A DNA stretch of 47,733 bases from Roseibacillus sp. (GTDB lineage Bacteria > Verrucomicrobiota > Verrucomicrobiia > Verrucomicrobiales > Akkermansiaceae): contig PAQU01000075.1 in the NCBI GenBank assembly GCA_002709395.1, positions 6,743-54,475 of the forward strand, written 5' to 3'. The translations under genes were made by a program, and so were the position numbers. The notes under the pieces were generated by a model that did not search any database, was not told the origin of the DNA, and saw only the letters and a list, made by a program, of their open reading frames with translations. Numbering within the stretch: the stretch's first letter is position 1; each line of letters opens with the position of its first letter. Of this stretch, positions 18,462 through 28,128 are shown piece after piece.

Positions 18462-19208
18462 GTGAGGATCCACAGACCCGTGCGCGCGAACCCACTACCA
18501 CATTTTTCAGACCTGGCCTCTCCCCGGAAGAGGGCAGGCTTCACCTTGGTTGAGATCATGGCCGTGATGATGGTTATCGCCATCCTGCTTTCGGTGGCCG
18601 CGGTTGGGATCCAGAATATTGACCGGGGTCAGGCGACCACAACCGCGCTCGCTGTGACCGAGTCTCTCTTCGATGAGGCTCGTAGCGAGGCAGTGGGCAG
18701 GGGGACCCGGGCACGACTTCTCATTCACAAGGAGCTCAACGACAAGGAGCTTGAGGATCGCGAGCGCTATCTTTCCTACATGTGTGTGGCGGTAGAGAGT
18801 ACGGACCAGGAGGGAGATGCCCGGGGGGGAGGATGGGAGATAATCACTCGTGGAACTAAGCTTCCCTCAGGGGTCTATTTCAGCCCCGAAGAGAGTGAGC
18901 GAGTGGCTGAAAAGGTTGGGGTCGGGAAGCCGGGCGTCATGAGTATTGACCTTCCGGGTGAAGGCACCACCGGATCCGATGCCCTGAAGGAGTGCTATTA
19001 CTTCGAGTTCAACCCGGAGGGGGTGTGTGTCGACAGCGAGGATGCCGGATTGGCACCGGGAGCGGCGGTCGTGCTGATCAGTGGAACGCGGCCCCGTGAT
19101 GAGGAAGAGCCCAAGATCATGAAAAACAACAAGGTGGGCTTTGTCGTCTGGCGGAACGGTCGCACCTCCATTTTCCGTAGCCCTGAACAAATCGATCTTG
19201 CGCAATGA
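18462..19208 (+). CDS. Type II pseudopilin, Verru_Chthon cassette protein D-like
   Basis: RKRAGFTLVEIMAVMMVIAILLSVAAVGIQNIDRG prepilin motif; TESLFDEARSEAVGRGTRARLLIHKE. GTG at 18462 proposed; the ORF opens at 18354. Confidence 0.8.
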   Translation: MRIHRPVRANPLPHFSDLASPRKRAGFTLVEIMAVMMVIAILLSVAAVGIQNIDRGQATTTALAVTESLFDEARSEAVGRGTRARLLIHKELNDKELEDRERYLSYMCVAVESTDQEGDARGGGWEIITRGTKLPSGVYFSPEESERVAEKVGVGKPGVMSIDLPGEGTTGSDALKECYYFEFNPEGVCVDSEDAGLAPGAAVVLISGTRPRDEEEPKIMKNNKVGFVVWRNGRTSIFRSPEQIDLAQ

Positions 19209-19957
19209 ACAGGATATTCTTCCAGCCCCGGCCAATGGGTCGTCGTGGATTCACGCTCATGGAGACCGTGATCGCGATTGGAGTGGTTGCCGTTCTCCTC
19301 ACGACCTTCCTGGCGGTTTTCGGGCCAGCCCAATCCAGTATCCGGCGTGCGCTCAGTGCCCAGGAGGCCGGTCGCCTTACGACATCTTTGGAAAGAGAGT
19401 TGAGCAGCCTGCGGGAGGGTCCCGATGGAGCTTACGACAATTTCTTTCATAAGGCCTTTGAGTGGATCCGCGATTCCGGCAAGTCTGAAAAGGCTGTATT
19501 TCTCTACAATTACCGGGGCGACCCCAAGAAAATCAGAGAAGACGCGTCACTGGAACCGTTCACCTTGGACAACGGACAGTCCGGACGGGACTTCATTCTT
19601 CAGCCCGCTGTCCGCCGGAGGGGGGATGCCGATGGTGATTTCAAGGCGGACCTTGAGAAAGTTGACGGTCGCATCTACCTGGTGCGCATGACCCAGATGA
19701 TTTATGACGACGCCCAGGATCCGGTGCTTATCCCCGGAACTCACGGACAAATCAAGAATATGCACAGTCATGATCCGATTGAGAACGTGACCGCCTATCC
19801 CGGGGCCATCATTGCCTACACCGCCGATTTTTATCCTCTGAAGAGCAACAGCTTCGACTACATCGAGAACCTGGATCTTCGGGACGCCAACGACGATGGT
19901 AATCCCGACTCTCTTGGTAAGCCGCTCTTTTCCCGCAACCTTGGCGTACGTCGTTAA
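19205..19957 (+). CDS. Type II pseudopilin, Verru_Chthon cassette protein B-like
   Basis: GRRGFTLMETVIAIGVVAVLLTTFLAVFGPAQSSIRRALSAQEAGRLTTSLERELSSLREGP; 4-nt overlap with the preceding gene. Confidence 0.82.
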   Translation: MNRIFFQPRPMGRRGFTLMETVIAIGVVAVLLTTFLAVFGPAQSSIRRALSAQEAGRLTTSLERELSSLREGPDGAYDNFFHKAFEWIRDSGKSEKAVFLYNYRGDPKKIREDASLEPFTLDNGQSGRDFILQPAVRRRGDADGDFKADLEKVDGRIYLVRMTQMIYDDAQDPVLIPGTHGQIKNMHSHDPIENVTAYPGAIIAYTADFYPLKSNSFDYIENLDLRDANDDGNPDSLGKPLFSRNLGVRR

Positions 19958-19981
19958 GTCCAATCTCCTCTGTCCCGCTCC

Positions 19982-20923
19982 ATGACTATTTCTCTTTTTC
20001 CCAGACGCTGTGCGCGCGGATTCACGCTCGCCGAACTTATGGTGGCGATGGCGATTACCGTCATTCTTCTCACGCTTCTGGTGTCCGTGACGGCAGTGGC
20101 TCTCGATGGATGGAGGATCAGTCGGAATAAGGTCCGGGCTTCCCGGCAGGCGAAGGCTACTCTTGAGCAGATGAGCCGTGATTTTGAGGCCATGGTTGTG
20201 CGAACCGGGAGTAATTTTGAGTGGCTCCACACCGAGACGGATCCGGATAATCCGGGCCCAGAGGACAACGAAAGTCCGAACGCGGCTCGCATTCTCATGT
20301 TCTCCGCGGCTACGGATCGCTATGATGGTGATGTCGAGGGGAAGAGCGACAAGGGGGGAGATGTGACGGGCCTGAGCTACAAGCTCCTTTACAAGGACCC
20401 GATTACGGATGCCTATGAGGAGAAGTTCAATGTCTTCGCTCTCTACCGGAAACTCGTCAATCCGGACGAGACCTATGAGGCCCTGCTTGAGCATGATCCT
20501 GCTAATCCAAAGGACTTGGATACCAAGTTCCAGCCTTATGAGGCCAATCTCGGGGATTCGAGTAACTTCGTCTGTGAGAACATCTTTGAGCTTACGGTGG
20601 TCTTCACGGTGGAATACACTGAACTCGTTGGAGGGAAACTGGTCACCAAGATTGAACGCATTCCTGTGATCGAGACTGGAGGTGATGATGCAGCCGAGAT
20701 CTTCAGCTTCACTGGAAATGGCATCAAGGTAGATGGTGACGACGGTAAACCGTTCAACCGAGGCAGGATTTCGTCAGTAGACCTGAGTATCTCAGTACTT
20801 ACCGACAGTGGCATCGCCCAGCTCCGGAGGGGGGGGCGGAACTTCACCGGGTCTGACCTGGAAAGGTTCCTTGCGAAGAATTCCTTCCAGTATTCAAAGA
20901 CCATCCTGCTGCCTCAGCCCTAG
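19982..20923 (+). CDS. Type II pseudopilin, Verru_Chthon cassette protein C-like
   Basis: CARGFTLAELMVAMAITVILLTLLVSVTAVALDGWRISRNKVRASRQAKATLEQMSRDFEAMVVRTGSNFEWLH. Confidence 0.85.
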   Translation: MTISLFPRRCARGFTLAELMVAMAITVILLTLLVSVTAVALDGWRISRNKVRASRQAKATLEQMSRDFEAMVVRTGSNFEWLHTETDPDNPGPEDNESPNAARILMFSAATDRYDGDVEGKSDKGGDVTGLSYKLLYKDPITDAYEEKFNVFALYRKLVNPDETYEALLEHDPANPKDLDTKFQPYEANLGDSSNFVCENIFELTVVFTVEYTELVGGKLVTKIERIPVIETGGDDAAEIFSFTGNGIKVDGDDGKPFNRGRISSVDLSISVLTDSGIAQLRRGGRNFTGSDLERFLAKNSFQYSKTILLPQP

Positions 20924-20973
20924 GCCGGGTCAGATGAGCCGAAGGCGCATCGGCTACAAAAGGAAACACAAAG

Positions 20974-20998
20974 CGTCCGGAAATTCCGGGCGTTTTTT
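20974..20998 (+). terminator. Rho-independent terminator after the pseudopilin cassette
   Basis: CGTCCGG-AAATT-CCGGGCG stem-loop (one G-U pair) followed by TTTTTT. Confidence 0.8.
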
Positions 20999-21077
20999 GA
21001 TTTCAGGGAAAACCTGAACGCTCTGCGACTTTCCCTCTTGCGGGCGGGTAGGGTTTGCTCCCACCCTGCCGATCATC

Positions 21078-22562
21078 ATGGGACTTAACGCTCTTACTCT
21101 TCTTGCCGCGACTGGTGCCGGGACTGAACATGATACGTTTCGACTCGTTTCCGTCCTCGTCCTTTCCATCGTTCTGATCCTGGTCCTGATCCTGGCTTTC
21201 AGGGTGCAGGCATTTGTCAGTCTGCTTCTGGCCTCTATTTTCGTGGGGATCGCCTCTGGCACCATGCCGATTACGGAGGTGGCCGATACTATCATTGCGG
21301 GCATGGGAAGTTCACTGGGCTTCATAGCCACTATCATCGGGCTTGGTGCCATTCTTGGACAGATGATTGAGCACTCGGGGGGAGCCCAGAGCCTCGCCAA
21401 CGGGATGCTCAAGGCCTTCGGAGAAAAGCGGGCTAACTGGGCCATGCTCCTGACCGGCTTCGTGATTTCGATTCCCGTCTTTCTCGATGTGGGCGTGGTG
21501 ATCCTTGCTCCCATCATCTACGCCCTTGCGCGGCGTAGCGGAAAATCTGTCCTCGTATTCGCCCTGCCCCTGTTGGCTGGAATGGCCGTGACCCACGCCT
21601 TTGTTCCTCCCACGCCAGGACCTACCTTCGTGGCATATGCCCTTGGGGCTCCTCTTGGCAATGTCATCATGTGGGGGGTCGTGGTAGGACTTCCGACCGC
21701 CCTGGTGACGCTGCCTCTGTGTCGCAAACTGGGTGACGCCTTTCACATTGACCCTCCATCCCCCGAAGAAGAGAAGGCTGCAAGAGACGAGGATCTCGCG
21801 GTCCCGGCATCGACCCGGCCGCTTCCCTCTCTCGGGCTAATTCTCCTCATGCTCGGTGGTCCCATTGTTCTCATTGTAGTGGGTTCCATCATTGAGGCTA
21901 ACCTTGGGTCCTCACTTCCAGAGGGACTGAGCAAGGCGGAGTGGGGAGAGCAGCTTAAGCAGGCTAAGCTGGAAGCCAGCGGGTTTACGCAAGTGATCCT
22001 CTTCCTTGGCCATCCGATCGTCGCGCTCCTTTGTGGGACCTGTGTTGCAATGGTGGTGCTTGGAATGGCCAGAGGACTAAGGGGCAATGCTCTCATGGAA
22101 GTCGCCACCAAGGCTCTGGGGCCCGCTGGGATCATCATCCTCATCACCGGTGCAGGTGGCGTCTTCAAGCAGATGCTTGGCGCCACGAGCGTAGGTAAAG
22201 CCCTTGCCCTCGCCCTGGGAGGGTTCGAGATGGGCCCTCTTCTTCTGGCATGGATTCTCACTACCATCGTGCGCGTTGCACAGGGTTCAGCTACCGTAGC
22301 GATGGTCACCGGCGCGGCGCTCATCGCGCCTGTGCTGGAAGGTACTGGAATTGCGTACTCCCATGCCGAGTTGTCTCTCATCACTCTGGCCATTGCTGCT
22401 GGGGCCACAGGTTTCGGACACGTCAACGACAGCGGATTCTGGATCGTCAACCGTTACTTCGGCATGACCGAGCGGGAAACTCTTCTGACCTGGACCCCTA
22501 TTCTGACCGTAATTTCCCTGGTGGGGCTGGGCATGACCTCCCTGCTGTGGTTAGTCGTGTAG
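21078..22562 (+). CDS. GntP family permease (gluconate/organic acid:H+ symporter)
   Basis: LLLASIFVGIASG...GFIATIIGLGAILGQMIEHSGGAQSLANGML...PVFLDVGVVILAPIIYALAR...HAFVPPTPGPTFVA...VAQGSATVAMVTGAAL...GFGHVNDSGFWIVNRYFGM. Confidence 0.95.
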   Translation: MGLNALTLLAATGAGTEHDTFRLVSVLVLSIVLILVLILAFRVQAFVSLLLASIFVGIASGTMPITEVADTIIAGMGSSLGFIATIIGLGAILGQMIEHSGGAQSLANGMLKAFGEKRANWAMLLTGFVISIPVFLDVGVVILAPIIYALARRSGKSVLVFALPLLAGMAVTHAFVPPTPGPTFVAYALGAPLGNVIMWGVVVGLPTALVTLPLCRKLGDAFHIDPPSPEEEKAARDEDLAVPASTRPLPSLGLILLMLGGPIVLIVVGSIIEANLGSSLPEGLSKAEWGEQLKQAKLEASGFTQVILFLGHPIVALLCGTCVAMVVLGMARGLRGNALMEVATKALGPAGIIILITGAGGVFKQMLGATSVGKALALALGGFEMGPLLLAWILTTIVRVAQGSATVAMVTGAALIAPVLEGTGIAYSHAELSLITLAIAAGATGFGHVNDSGFWIVNRYFGMTERETLLTWTPILTVISLVGLGMTSLLWLVV

Positions 22563-22600
22563 AATAAGAGGAGCAGAGCGGGGTATCGGCGAAGGATCAG

Positions 22601-22629
22601 AAAACCCCGACCTGCGGAACAGATCGGGG
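22601..22629 (-). terminator. Rho-independent terminator downstream of the DUF1501 gene
   Basis: Minus strand reads CCCCGA-TCTGTTCCGCAGG-TCGGGG then TTTTC. Confidence 0.7.
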
Positions 22630-22661
22630 CAGAACTTGGCACGAAGCCACGCTCGCGGGGG

Positions 22662-23984
22662 CTATCCGAACAGCTTGGTGAGCGGGGTGCCGCTGCGGGC
22701 GCCGAGCTTGAAGGGGCGCCGGCTCGGGGACATGATGGTCAGGTCATGAGGAACTCCCATCGCGAACCCGATAGTGGCGTTGAAATCCGGACCGCCGACT
22801 GGATTCTGAATGACATTGGATCCGGTCTCGTCTGTTTTTCCGTAAACTTGGCCGCCCTTGACTCCGCCCCCGGCAAGGAGGTAGGAAAAAGCCTTGGGGA
22901 AGTGGTTCCGTCCCGAGCGTTCCTGTACGATCTTGGGAGTTCGTCCAAACTCAGTGGCCACCACTACCAGGGTGCTCTCGAGGAGACCCTTGGATTCAAG
23001 GTCCTGCAGGAGGGCTGACAGGGCCTTGTCGAGAATGGGGAGTTTCTGCTCGCACTGGTCGAAATTGTCGTTGTGCCAGTCAAATCCTCCCAGTTCGACA
23101 TCGATGAACCGGACGCCGCGCTCCACAAGGCGCCGGGCGAGAAGCACTCCCTTGGCAAAGCTGTGATCACCGTAGGCAGAGTGGACCTTGGTGCTCTCCT
23201 TTTTCAGGTCAAAGGCCTCGAGATCCTTGCTGTTCATGAGTTTGACCGCTTCCTCAAAAACCTGGTTGTAGGCCCGGACGTTCTTCTGGCCCTTATGGAA
23301 CTGTTCGTCGAACTGTTTGTCGAGCAACTGGCGGAGAGCCAGTTGCTTGTTGAACTGGGACTCACTGACCTGGCGGAGGCGTTTAATGTTCTGGAGGCCC
23401 GTAGTGGCATCACCGACCGGGAGAGGGGCATATTGGGGTTCGAAGAATCCGGCGGCTGGGTGACCGTTACCCGATCCAACGGTTACGAAGGATGGCAGGC
23501 TCTTGTTTGCCCGCTCCTTGAGCCGGGTGACCCAGGCTCCGTTCGAAGGGTGCACGATGGATGCGCGCTGCGTATAGCTTGTACGCATGAAGTAGCGTCC
23601 CGGTCCGTGGGCTCCCTGCGTGGAGGTCATTGAACGTACGAGCGTAACCTTGTCGGCCTGCCCGGCGAGGTTGGACATGTAGTGACCGAGCCGTACGCCG
23701 TCCGCCTTGGTCTTGATGGTTTTGGTTGGTCCCCTGAATTCATCAGGAGCATCCGGTTTGGGATCAAAGGTGTCGAGGTGGGTCATGCCCCCGGACATGA
23801 AGAGATAGATGACACTCTTGGCCTTGCCTCCTCCCTTGGCCACGGCTGCGGGGTCGGCGGCAAGTGCGCCCGGGGAAAAGAGTTCAGCCGCGCTACCGGC
23901 GATGGTGACGCCGAGACAGCCCCGGGCTGCAGAGGCCATGAATGAACGGCGGTCCAGTTCGTCGAGTTTGTTCAAGTTTGACAT
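22662..23984 (-). CDS. DUF1501 domain-containing protein (Tat-type signal)
   Basis: DRRSFMASAARGCLGVT Tat-like signal; SVIYLFMSGGMTHLDTFDPKPDAPDEFRGP...MTSTQGAHGPGRYFMRTSYTQ...VVATEFGRTPKIVQERSGRNHFPKAFSYLLAGGGVKGGQVYGKTDETG. Confidence 0.95.
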   Translation of the reverse strand: MSNLNKLDELDRRSFMASAARGCLGVTIAGSAAELFSPGALAADPAAVAKGGGKAKSVIYLFMSGGMTHLDTFDPKPDAPDEFRGPTKTIKTKADGVRLGHYMSNLAGQADKVTLVRSMTSTQGAHGPGRYFMRTSYTQRASIVHPSNGAWVTRLKERANKSLPSFVTVGSGNGHPAAGFFEPQYAPLPVGDATTGLQNIKRLRQVSESQFNKQLALRQLLDKQFDEQFHKGQKNVRAYNQVFEEAVKLMNSKDLEAFDLKKESTKVHSAYGDHSFAKGVLLARRLVERGVRFIDVELGGFDWHNDNFDQCEQKLPILDKALSALLQDLESKGLLESTLVVVATEFGRTPKIVQERSGRNHFPKAFSYLLAGGGVKGGQVYGKTDETGSNVIQNPVGGPDFNATIGFAMGVPHDLTIMSPSRRPFKLGARSGTPLTKLFG

Positions 23985-24038
23985 GATGGGTAAGAGGGTT
24001 GGTGATGTCAGGCGTCGCAGAGGAAGAGGTTCTTACGG

Positions 24039-26069
24039 CTATTGTACGAAAAGATAACGCTTGGAGGTGAGCATGGCCCGCGCGAGGGTGAAGATGTCTT
24101 CCCGGTCCCCGGCAAGGGGAAGGAGATCCTTCTTCTCGGCGTCCGAGGGCCGGCTGGAATAAAAGGCGAGGAAGAGGTATTCGAGTCGCTGCTCCGGATT
24201 GGTGATTTCACCGAGGGCTTCAAAGACCTTTGAGCGCCGGTTCTCCGTGCTGGCCGCAACCTGCCCGTTCAGAAGGGTGAGGGCCTGCGGAATGGTGGCA
24301 TCGGTGTGGGCGGCCTCGGGAGTGTTACGGTCCGATCCGCCAAACTGCCGAACCACGTGACCAGCCTTGAATGGGCTTGGGTGCTCGGAGGCCCGCATGT
24401 TGATGGAAGCCCTGGCTCCGCCACTGGAACGGCTCATGACGCCCATGCTCATGCTCATGCCGTCCTGCTTTTTCTTACCGTCCCGTCGAAGGGCCTGCTG
24501 GCGTCTCTTGAGGCGTTCCACTTCCTTGAGGTTGCCTGTAGTTTTCGCCTTGTTCATGGCGATCTGGATTTCCCGGTATTTCGCCTGGTTCTCCCGTCGT
24601 TGCTCTTCGATCTCATTTGCCTGCCTTCCAGCTTCGATGAGCTTGTCCGCGGAGAGGTTCAGAAGGGTATGGGTATCACTCTGGTAGTTTTTCCACTTGT
24701 ACTCCAGGGAGGTGTTGATGTTGTCATCCGTGTTCCCGAAGGACAGCACGGTGAAGGAATCGTAGAGCTCCTCGGCCGACATGCGACGGAGTTGGGGCCC
24801 CACAAAAAAGTAGTCTACTCCGGGGGTTGCCTCGACTGGTGATACCTGACGTTGGAAGAGTCTTGTATGGTAGAGAATGCGTTCGAAGTCACGAGTGCGG
24901 TAGTTCACGCCTTTCATCACTTTCTCGATGTAGTTGAGGACCTCGGGATGGGACCCCTTCAACTTGTCATTCCAGTCGTCGACCGGATCAACAAGGCCAT
25001 GACCGAAGGTGCGTCGCCAGAGACGGTTGGCAATAACCTTGGTAAAATAGGGGTTGTCGGTGGAAGTCACCCAGTCCGCAAAAACCTTGCGGCGTTCTTC
25101 CGGTTTGACCTCGCTCACCTTGGCACCGAATAGGGTGGCAGGTTCGACGACCTCCCCCGGGTCGGCGTCTTCATACTGGTAGTCGTCCGGCAGCTTGAGT
25201 TCCTGCTTGGAGGATTCTGCTATCTCGTTCCGGCTGAAGTAGCGGAGGAGATAACGCATCTCGCTATTAATCCGCCTGAACAGGCCCCTCTGGGCCTTGG
25301 CTTTTTCCGCCTTGTTCTTGCCCTTGAGCCTCTTTGTCATCTGAGGATGGGTCTTCTTGGCCTGCTCGGAGATCTTGTGGATGACTTTTCTGGCTTCCTC
25401 ACTTCGATAGGCGATGCCTCCGCTGAAGGCTGCCATCTCGTAGTATTCCATCTGGGTCCACTTGTCGAAAGGGTGGTCGTGGCACTGGGCACAACCAATC
25501 TGGTGCCCAAGGAAGACCTGCACGGTGTTACTTACGTTATCCAGCAGCATGCCACGGTCCCTCAGGTAGTATCCTACTGCCGGGTTCTTTGAAGCATGCC
25601 CTTCCGCGGAGAGCATCTCCCGGACGATCTGATCCCATGGTTTATCGGATGCGAGGGAGTTGCGTAGCCAGACATGCCAACCGAGGCCATACTGTTCGTC
25701 AGTGGTCTGGAGCCGGAGGAGATCGGCGAAGTAGTTGAAGGCTGAACTGTCATAGCCTGGTGAGGAAACGAGTTGTTCAACGAGTTGGGTGCGCTTGTCC
25801 GGGGTCTTGTCATCCAGAAACCGGGAGGCCTCCATGGCAGTGGGGATTCGGCCCACGATGTTGAGATAGGCCCGCCTGACGAAGACATCCTCCGGGACAA
25901 TGGGAAGCGGCTGCAGCTTGCGCGCCTTGAGGTCTTTTTCCAGTAATTGATCAATGGCTTCCGCCACCCGGAGTACCTCGCTGAGCTCAAGAGGCTTGAT
26001 GCGGGGAGCGGCTGCGGCCATCAGGGAAAGAGAGCCGAGTGCAAGAATGATTCCTGTGACGCACTTCAT
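24039..26069 (-). CDS. DUF1549/DUF1553 (PSD1-like) secreted protein
   Basis: MKCVTGIILALGSLSLMAAAAP signal; FVRRAYLNIVGRIPTAMEASRFLDDKTPDKR...GCAQCHDHPFDKWTQMEYYEMAAFSGG...YFTKVIANRLWRRTFGHGLVDPVDD...IPQALTLLNGQ. ATG at 26069 chosen. Confidence 0.93.
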   Translation of the reverse strand: MKCVTGIILALGSLSLMAAAAPRIKPLELSEVLRVAEAIDQLLEKDLKARKLQPLPIVPEDVFVRRAYLNIVGRIPTAMEASRFLDDKTPDKRTQLVEQLVSSPGYDSSAFNYFADLLRLQTTDEQYGLGWHVWLRNSLASDKPWDQIVREMLSAEGHASKNPAVGYYLRDRGMLLDNVSNTVQVFLGHQIGCAQCHDHPFDKWTQMEYYEMAAFSGGIAYRSEEARKVIHKISEQAKKTHPQMTKRLKGKNKAEKAKAQRGLFRRINSEMRYLLRYFSRNEIAESSKQELKLPDDYQYEDADPGEVVEPATLFGAKVSEVKPEERRKVFADWVTSTDNPYFTKVIANRLWRRTFGHGLVDPVDDWNDKLKGSHPEVLNYIEKVMKGVNYRTRDFERILYHTRLFQRQVSPVEATPGVDYFFVGPQLRRMSAEELYDSFTVLSFGNTDDNINTSLEYKWKNYQSDTHTLLNLSADKLIEAGRQANEIEEQRRENQAKYREIQIAMNKAKTTGNLKEVERLKRRQQALRRDGKKKQDGMSMSMGVMSRSSGGARASINMRASEHPSPFKAGHVVRQFGGSDRNTPEAAHTDATIPQALTLLNGQVAASTENRRSKVFEALGEITNPEQRLEYLFLAFYSSRPSDAEKKDLLPLAGDREDIFTLARAMLTSKRYLFVQ

Positions 26070-26334
26070 GGGGGTGTAATACAGTTTTTGGGAGGAGGAA
26101 AACAGTGGGATTATCGGGTCTTGGTCCGAGTAACGGATCAAACCCCCCGGGAGTAACGGAGTTGCGGCTCTGGTACTTTCATCACCGGATTAACCGGTAA
26201 GGGCTATTGAGGCAGGTGCCAGGAGACCCCTTGGTTATCGTCCCGGGTTGGTCGACCCTTTCAGGGAGGCCCTCCAGGCGGCATTTCTCCGTGTCATTCT
26301 TATCCAGGAAAAGTTTCCAATTTTCCGTGACTAA

Positions 26335-26348
26335 TGTTCTTTTGAACA
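26335..26348. promoter_or_regulatory. Candidate LexA box (Verrucomicrobia type) upstream of comM
   Basis: TGTTC-TTTT-GAACA, exact match to the motif TGTTC-N4-GAACA reported for Verrucomicrobia; ends 15 bp before the ATG at 26364. Confidence 0.75.
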
Positions 26349-26363
26349 ATATCTTAGGCAGCT

Positions 26364-27908
26364 ATGATTACGAAACTGAGCAGTGCTGCCTTGCGAGGAC
26401 TAGAGGCGGTTGAAGTGGAGGTGGAAGTCAACTCACCCGGCACCGGTGTGCCCCGAATGATCATCGTGGGCTTGCCCGATGCGGCGGTCCGGGAGTCGGC
26501 TGAGCGCGTGAGCTCGGCGGTTGATGCGTCTGCACTTTCCAGGGGTGACGGGGCGATTACGATCAATCTGGCTCCTGCCGATCTGCGCAAGGAGGGGCCT
26601 TCCTTTGATTTACCAATAGCATTGGGGGTGGTGGCATGTGCGGAGAAGAGTCAGCTTGGGAGAGCTGCTGACTGCCAGATTCACGGAGAACTCGCGTTGG
26701 ATGGCTCGGTGCGACCGGTTAAGGGAATACTTTCCGCGGCGATTGAGGCAAAGGCGCGAGGAAAAAGACGTTTACTGGTGCCGGAGCAGAATGCGCAGGA
26801 GGCCGCAATGGTGCCAGGGATTGAGGTTTTCGGAGTCAGGGGTCTGCGGCAGGCCTGGGCCTTCCTGAACGGGGATGAGGAACTGGCCCCTGTGGTGCCG
26901 GAGGTGATGCTACTTAATAAGGCAGAGGCGTGCTCTCAGGATTCGCTGGATCTGGATGAGGTGAAGGGACAGCAGAGTGTGAAACGTGCTCTGGAGGTTG
27001 CAGCCGCGGGATCCCACAACTTGCTCATGGTGGGGCCTCCGGGGACTGGTAAATCAATGCTCGCGAGACGCCTGCCAACAATCCTGCCAGACATGACTGA
27101 GGAAGAGGCGATTGAGACCACCCGGATTCATTCGATTGCGGGAACCCTTGGGCCGGGTGAGGGGCTGGTACGTGCGCGGCCCTTTCGCAGCCCGCACCAT
27201 ACCATCTCAAATGCGGGACTTCTGGGGGGAGGAAGCAACCCGGGTCCGGGAGAGATTTCCCTGGCAAACAACGGGGTTCTTTTCCTGGACGAATTGCCAG
27301 AGTTTCGGCGGCAAACCCTTGAAGTCCTGAGGCAACCCCTGGAGGACGGTCAAGTGACAATCTCCCGTGCGGCTGGATCGCTGACTTTTCCCAGTAAGGT
27401 GCTTCTGGTAGGGTCGCTCAACCCCTGCCCTTGCGGCTATTTTGCAGATCCAACTCGTGCATGTTCCTGCACAAGAGGGCAGGTGGAGAAATACCGTCAG
27501 AAGATTTCCGGACCTCTGCTCGATCGCATCGATCTTCATGTAGAAGTTCCGCTCGTTGATTTCAGGGAACTATCCTCAAGGACTTCTCCCGAGAACTCGG
27601 AGACCGTTCGCGAAAGGGTGAGAACATGCCGGGTCCGGCAGGCAGAACGCTTCAGGAAGGCAGCTGGAGTGCGGGTCAATGCAGACATGAGGCCCGGACA
27701 GGTGAGCCGTTTCTGTGAACTGGACCGGAAGTCTTCATGCCTGCTGGAACAGGCGATGGAGCAGCTGAGTTTTTCGGCCCGGGCCTATGATCGAATTCTG
27801 AAAGTAGCTCGCACCGTTGCGGACCTGGAGGGAGCGGATGCGGTTGAGGAGGCACACGTGATGGAGGCAATCCATTACCGGAGCCTCGATCGCAGGTTGA
27901 TGGGATAG
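26364..27908 (+). CDS. comM: YifB family Mg chelatase-like AAA ATPase / ComM branch-migration helicase
   Basis: VNSPGTGVPRMIIVGLPDAAVRESAERV...VKGQQSVKRALEVAAAGSHNLLMVGPPGTGKSMLARRLPTILP...RPFRSPHHTISNAGLLGGG...LLVGSLNPCPCGYF. Confidence 0.96.
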   Translation: MITKLSSAALRGLEAVEVEVEVNSPGTGVPRMIIVGLPDAAVRESAERVSSAVDASALSRGDGAITINLAPADLRKEGPSFDLPIALGVVACAEKSQLGRAADCQIHGELALDGSVRPVKGILSAAIEAKARGKRRLLVPEQNAQEAAMVPGIEVFGVRGLRQAWAFLNGDEELAPVVPEVMLLNKAEACSQDSLDLDEVKGQQSVKRALEVAAAGSHNLLMVGPPGTGKSMLARRLPTILPDMTEEEAIETTRIHSIAGTLGPGEGLVRARPFRSPHHTISNAGLLGGGSNPGPGEISLANNGVLFLDELPEFRRQTLEVLRQPLEDGQVTISRAAGSLTFPSKVLLVGSLNPCPCGYFADPTRACSCTRGQVEKYRQKISGPLLDRIDLHVEVPLVDFRELSSRTSPENSETVRERVRTCRVRQAERFRKAAGVRVNADMRPGQVSRFCELDRKSSCLLEQAMEQLSFSARAYDRILKVARTVADLEGADAVEEAHVMEAIHYRSLDRRLMG

Positions 27909-28128
27909 AGCTATATCCGGTTATCTCGGATGAAATGAGGCCACTGGGTGAGCAGCTGCGGAGCATCAGGATGTGACCATTCCGTCCTGAAACCCCGTAT
28001 TTTCAGGGGGTGTTGCAGGCTGCCCGCCCCATCATGGGCAGGATCCGGAGGCGGTCGCCCTACGATGGTTAGGGTCCCCCGGTGTCGATGCCGATAGTGC
28101 CTTTGTCGCAAGCCATGAAGCGGAGCCT

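Noticed and set aside
19547-20494. 315-aa minus-strand ORF across the pseudopilin B and C genes
   Set aside because: Spans two well-supported plus-strand genes with prepilin motifs; no domain recognised.
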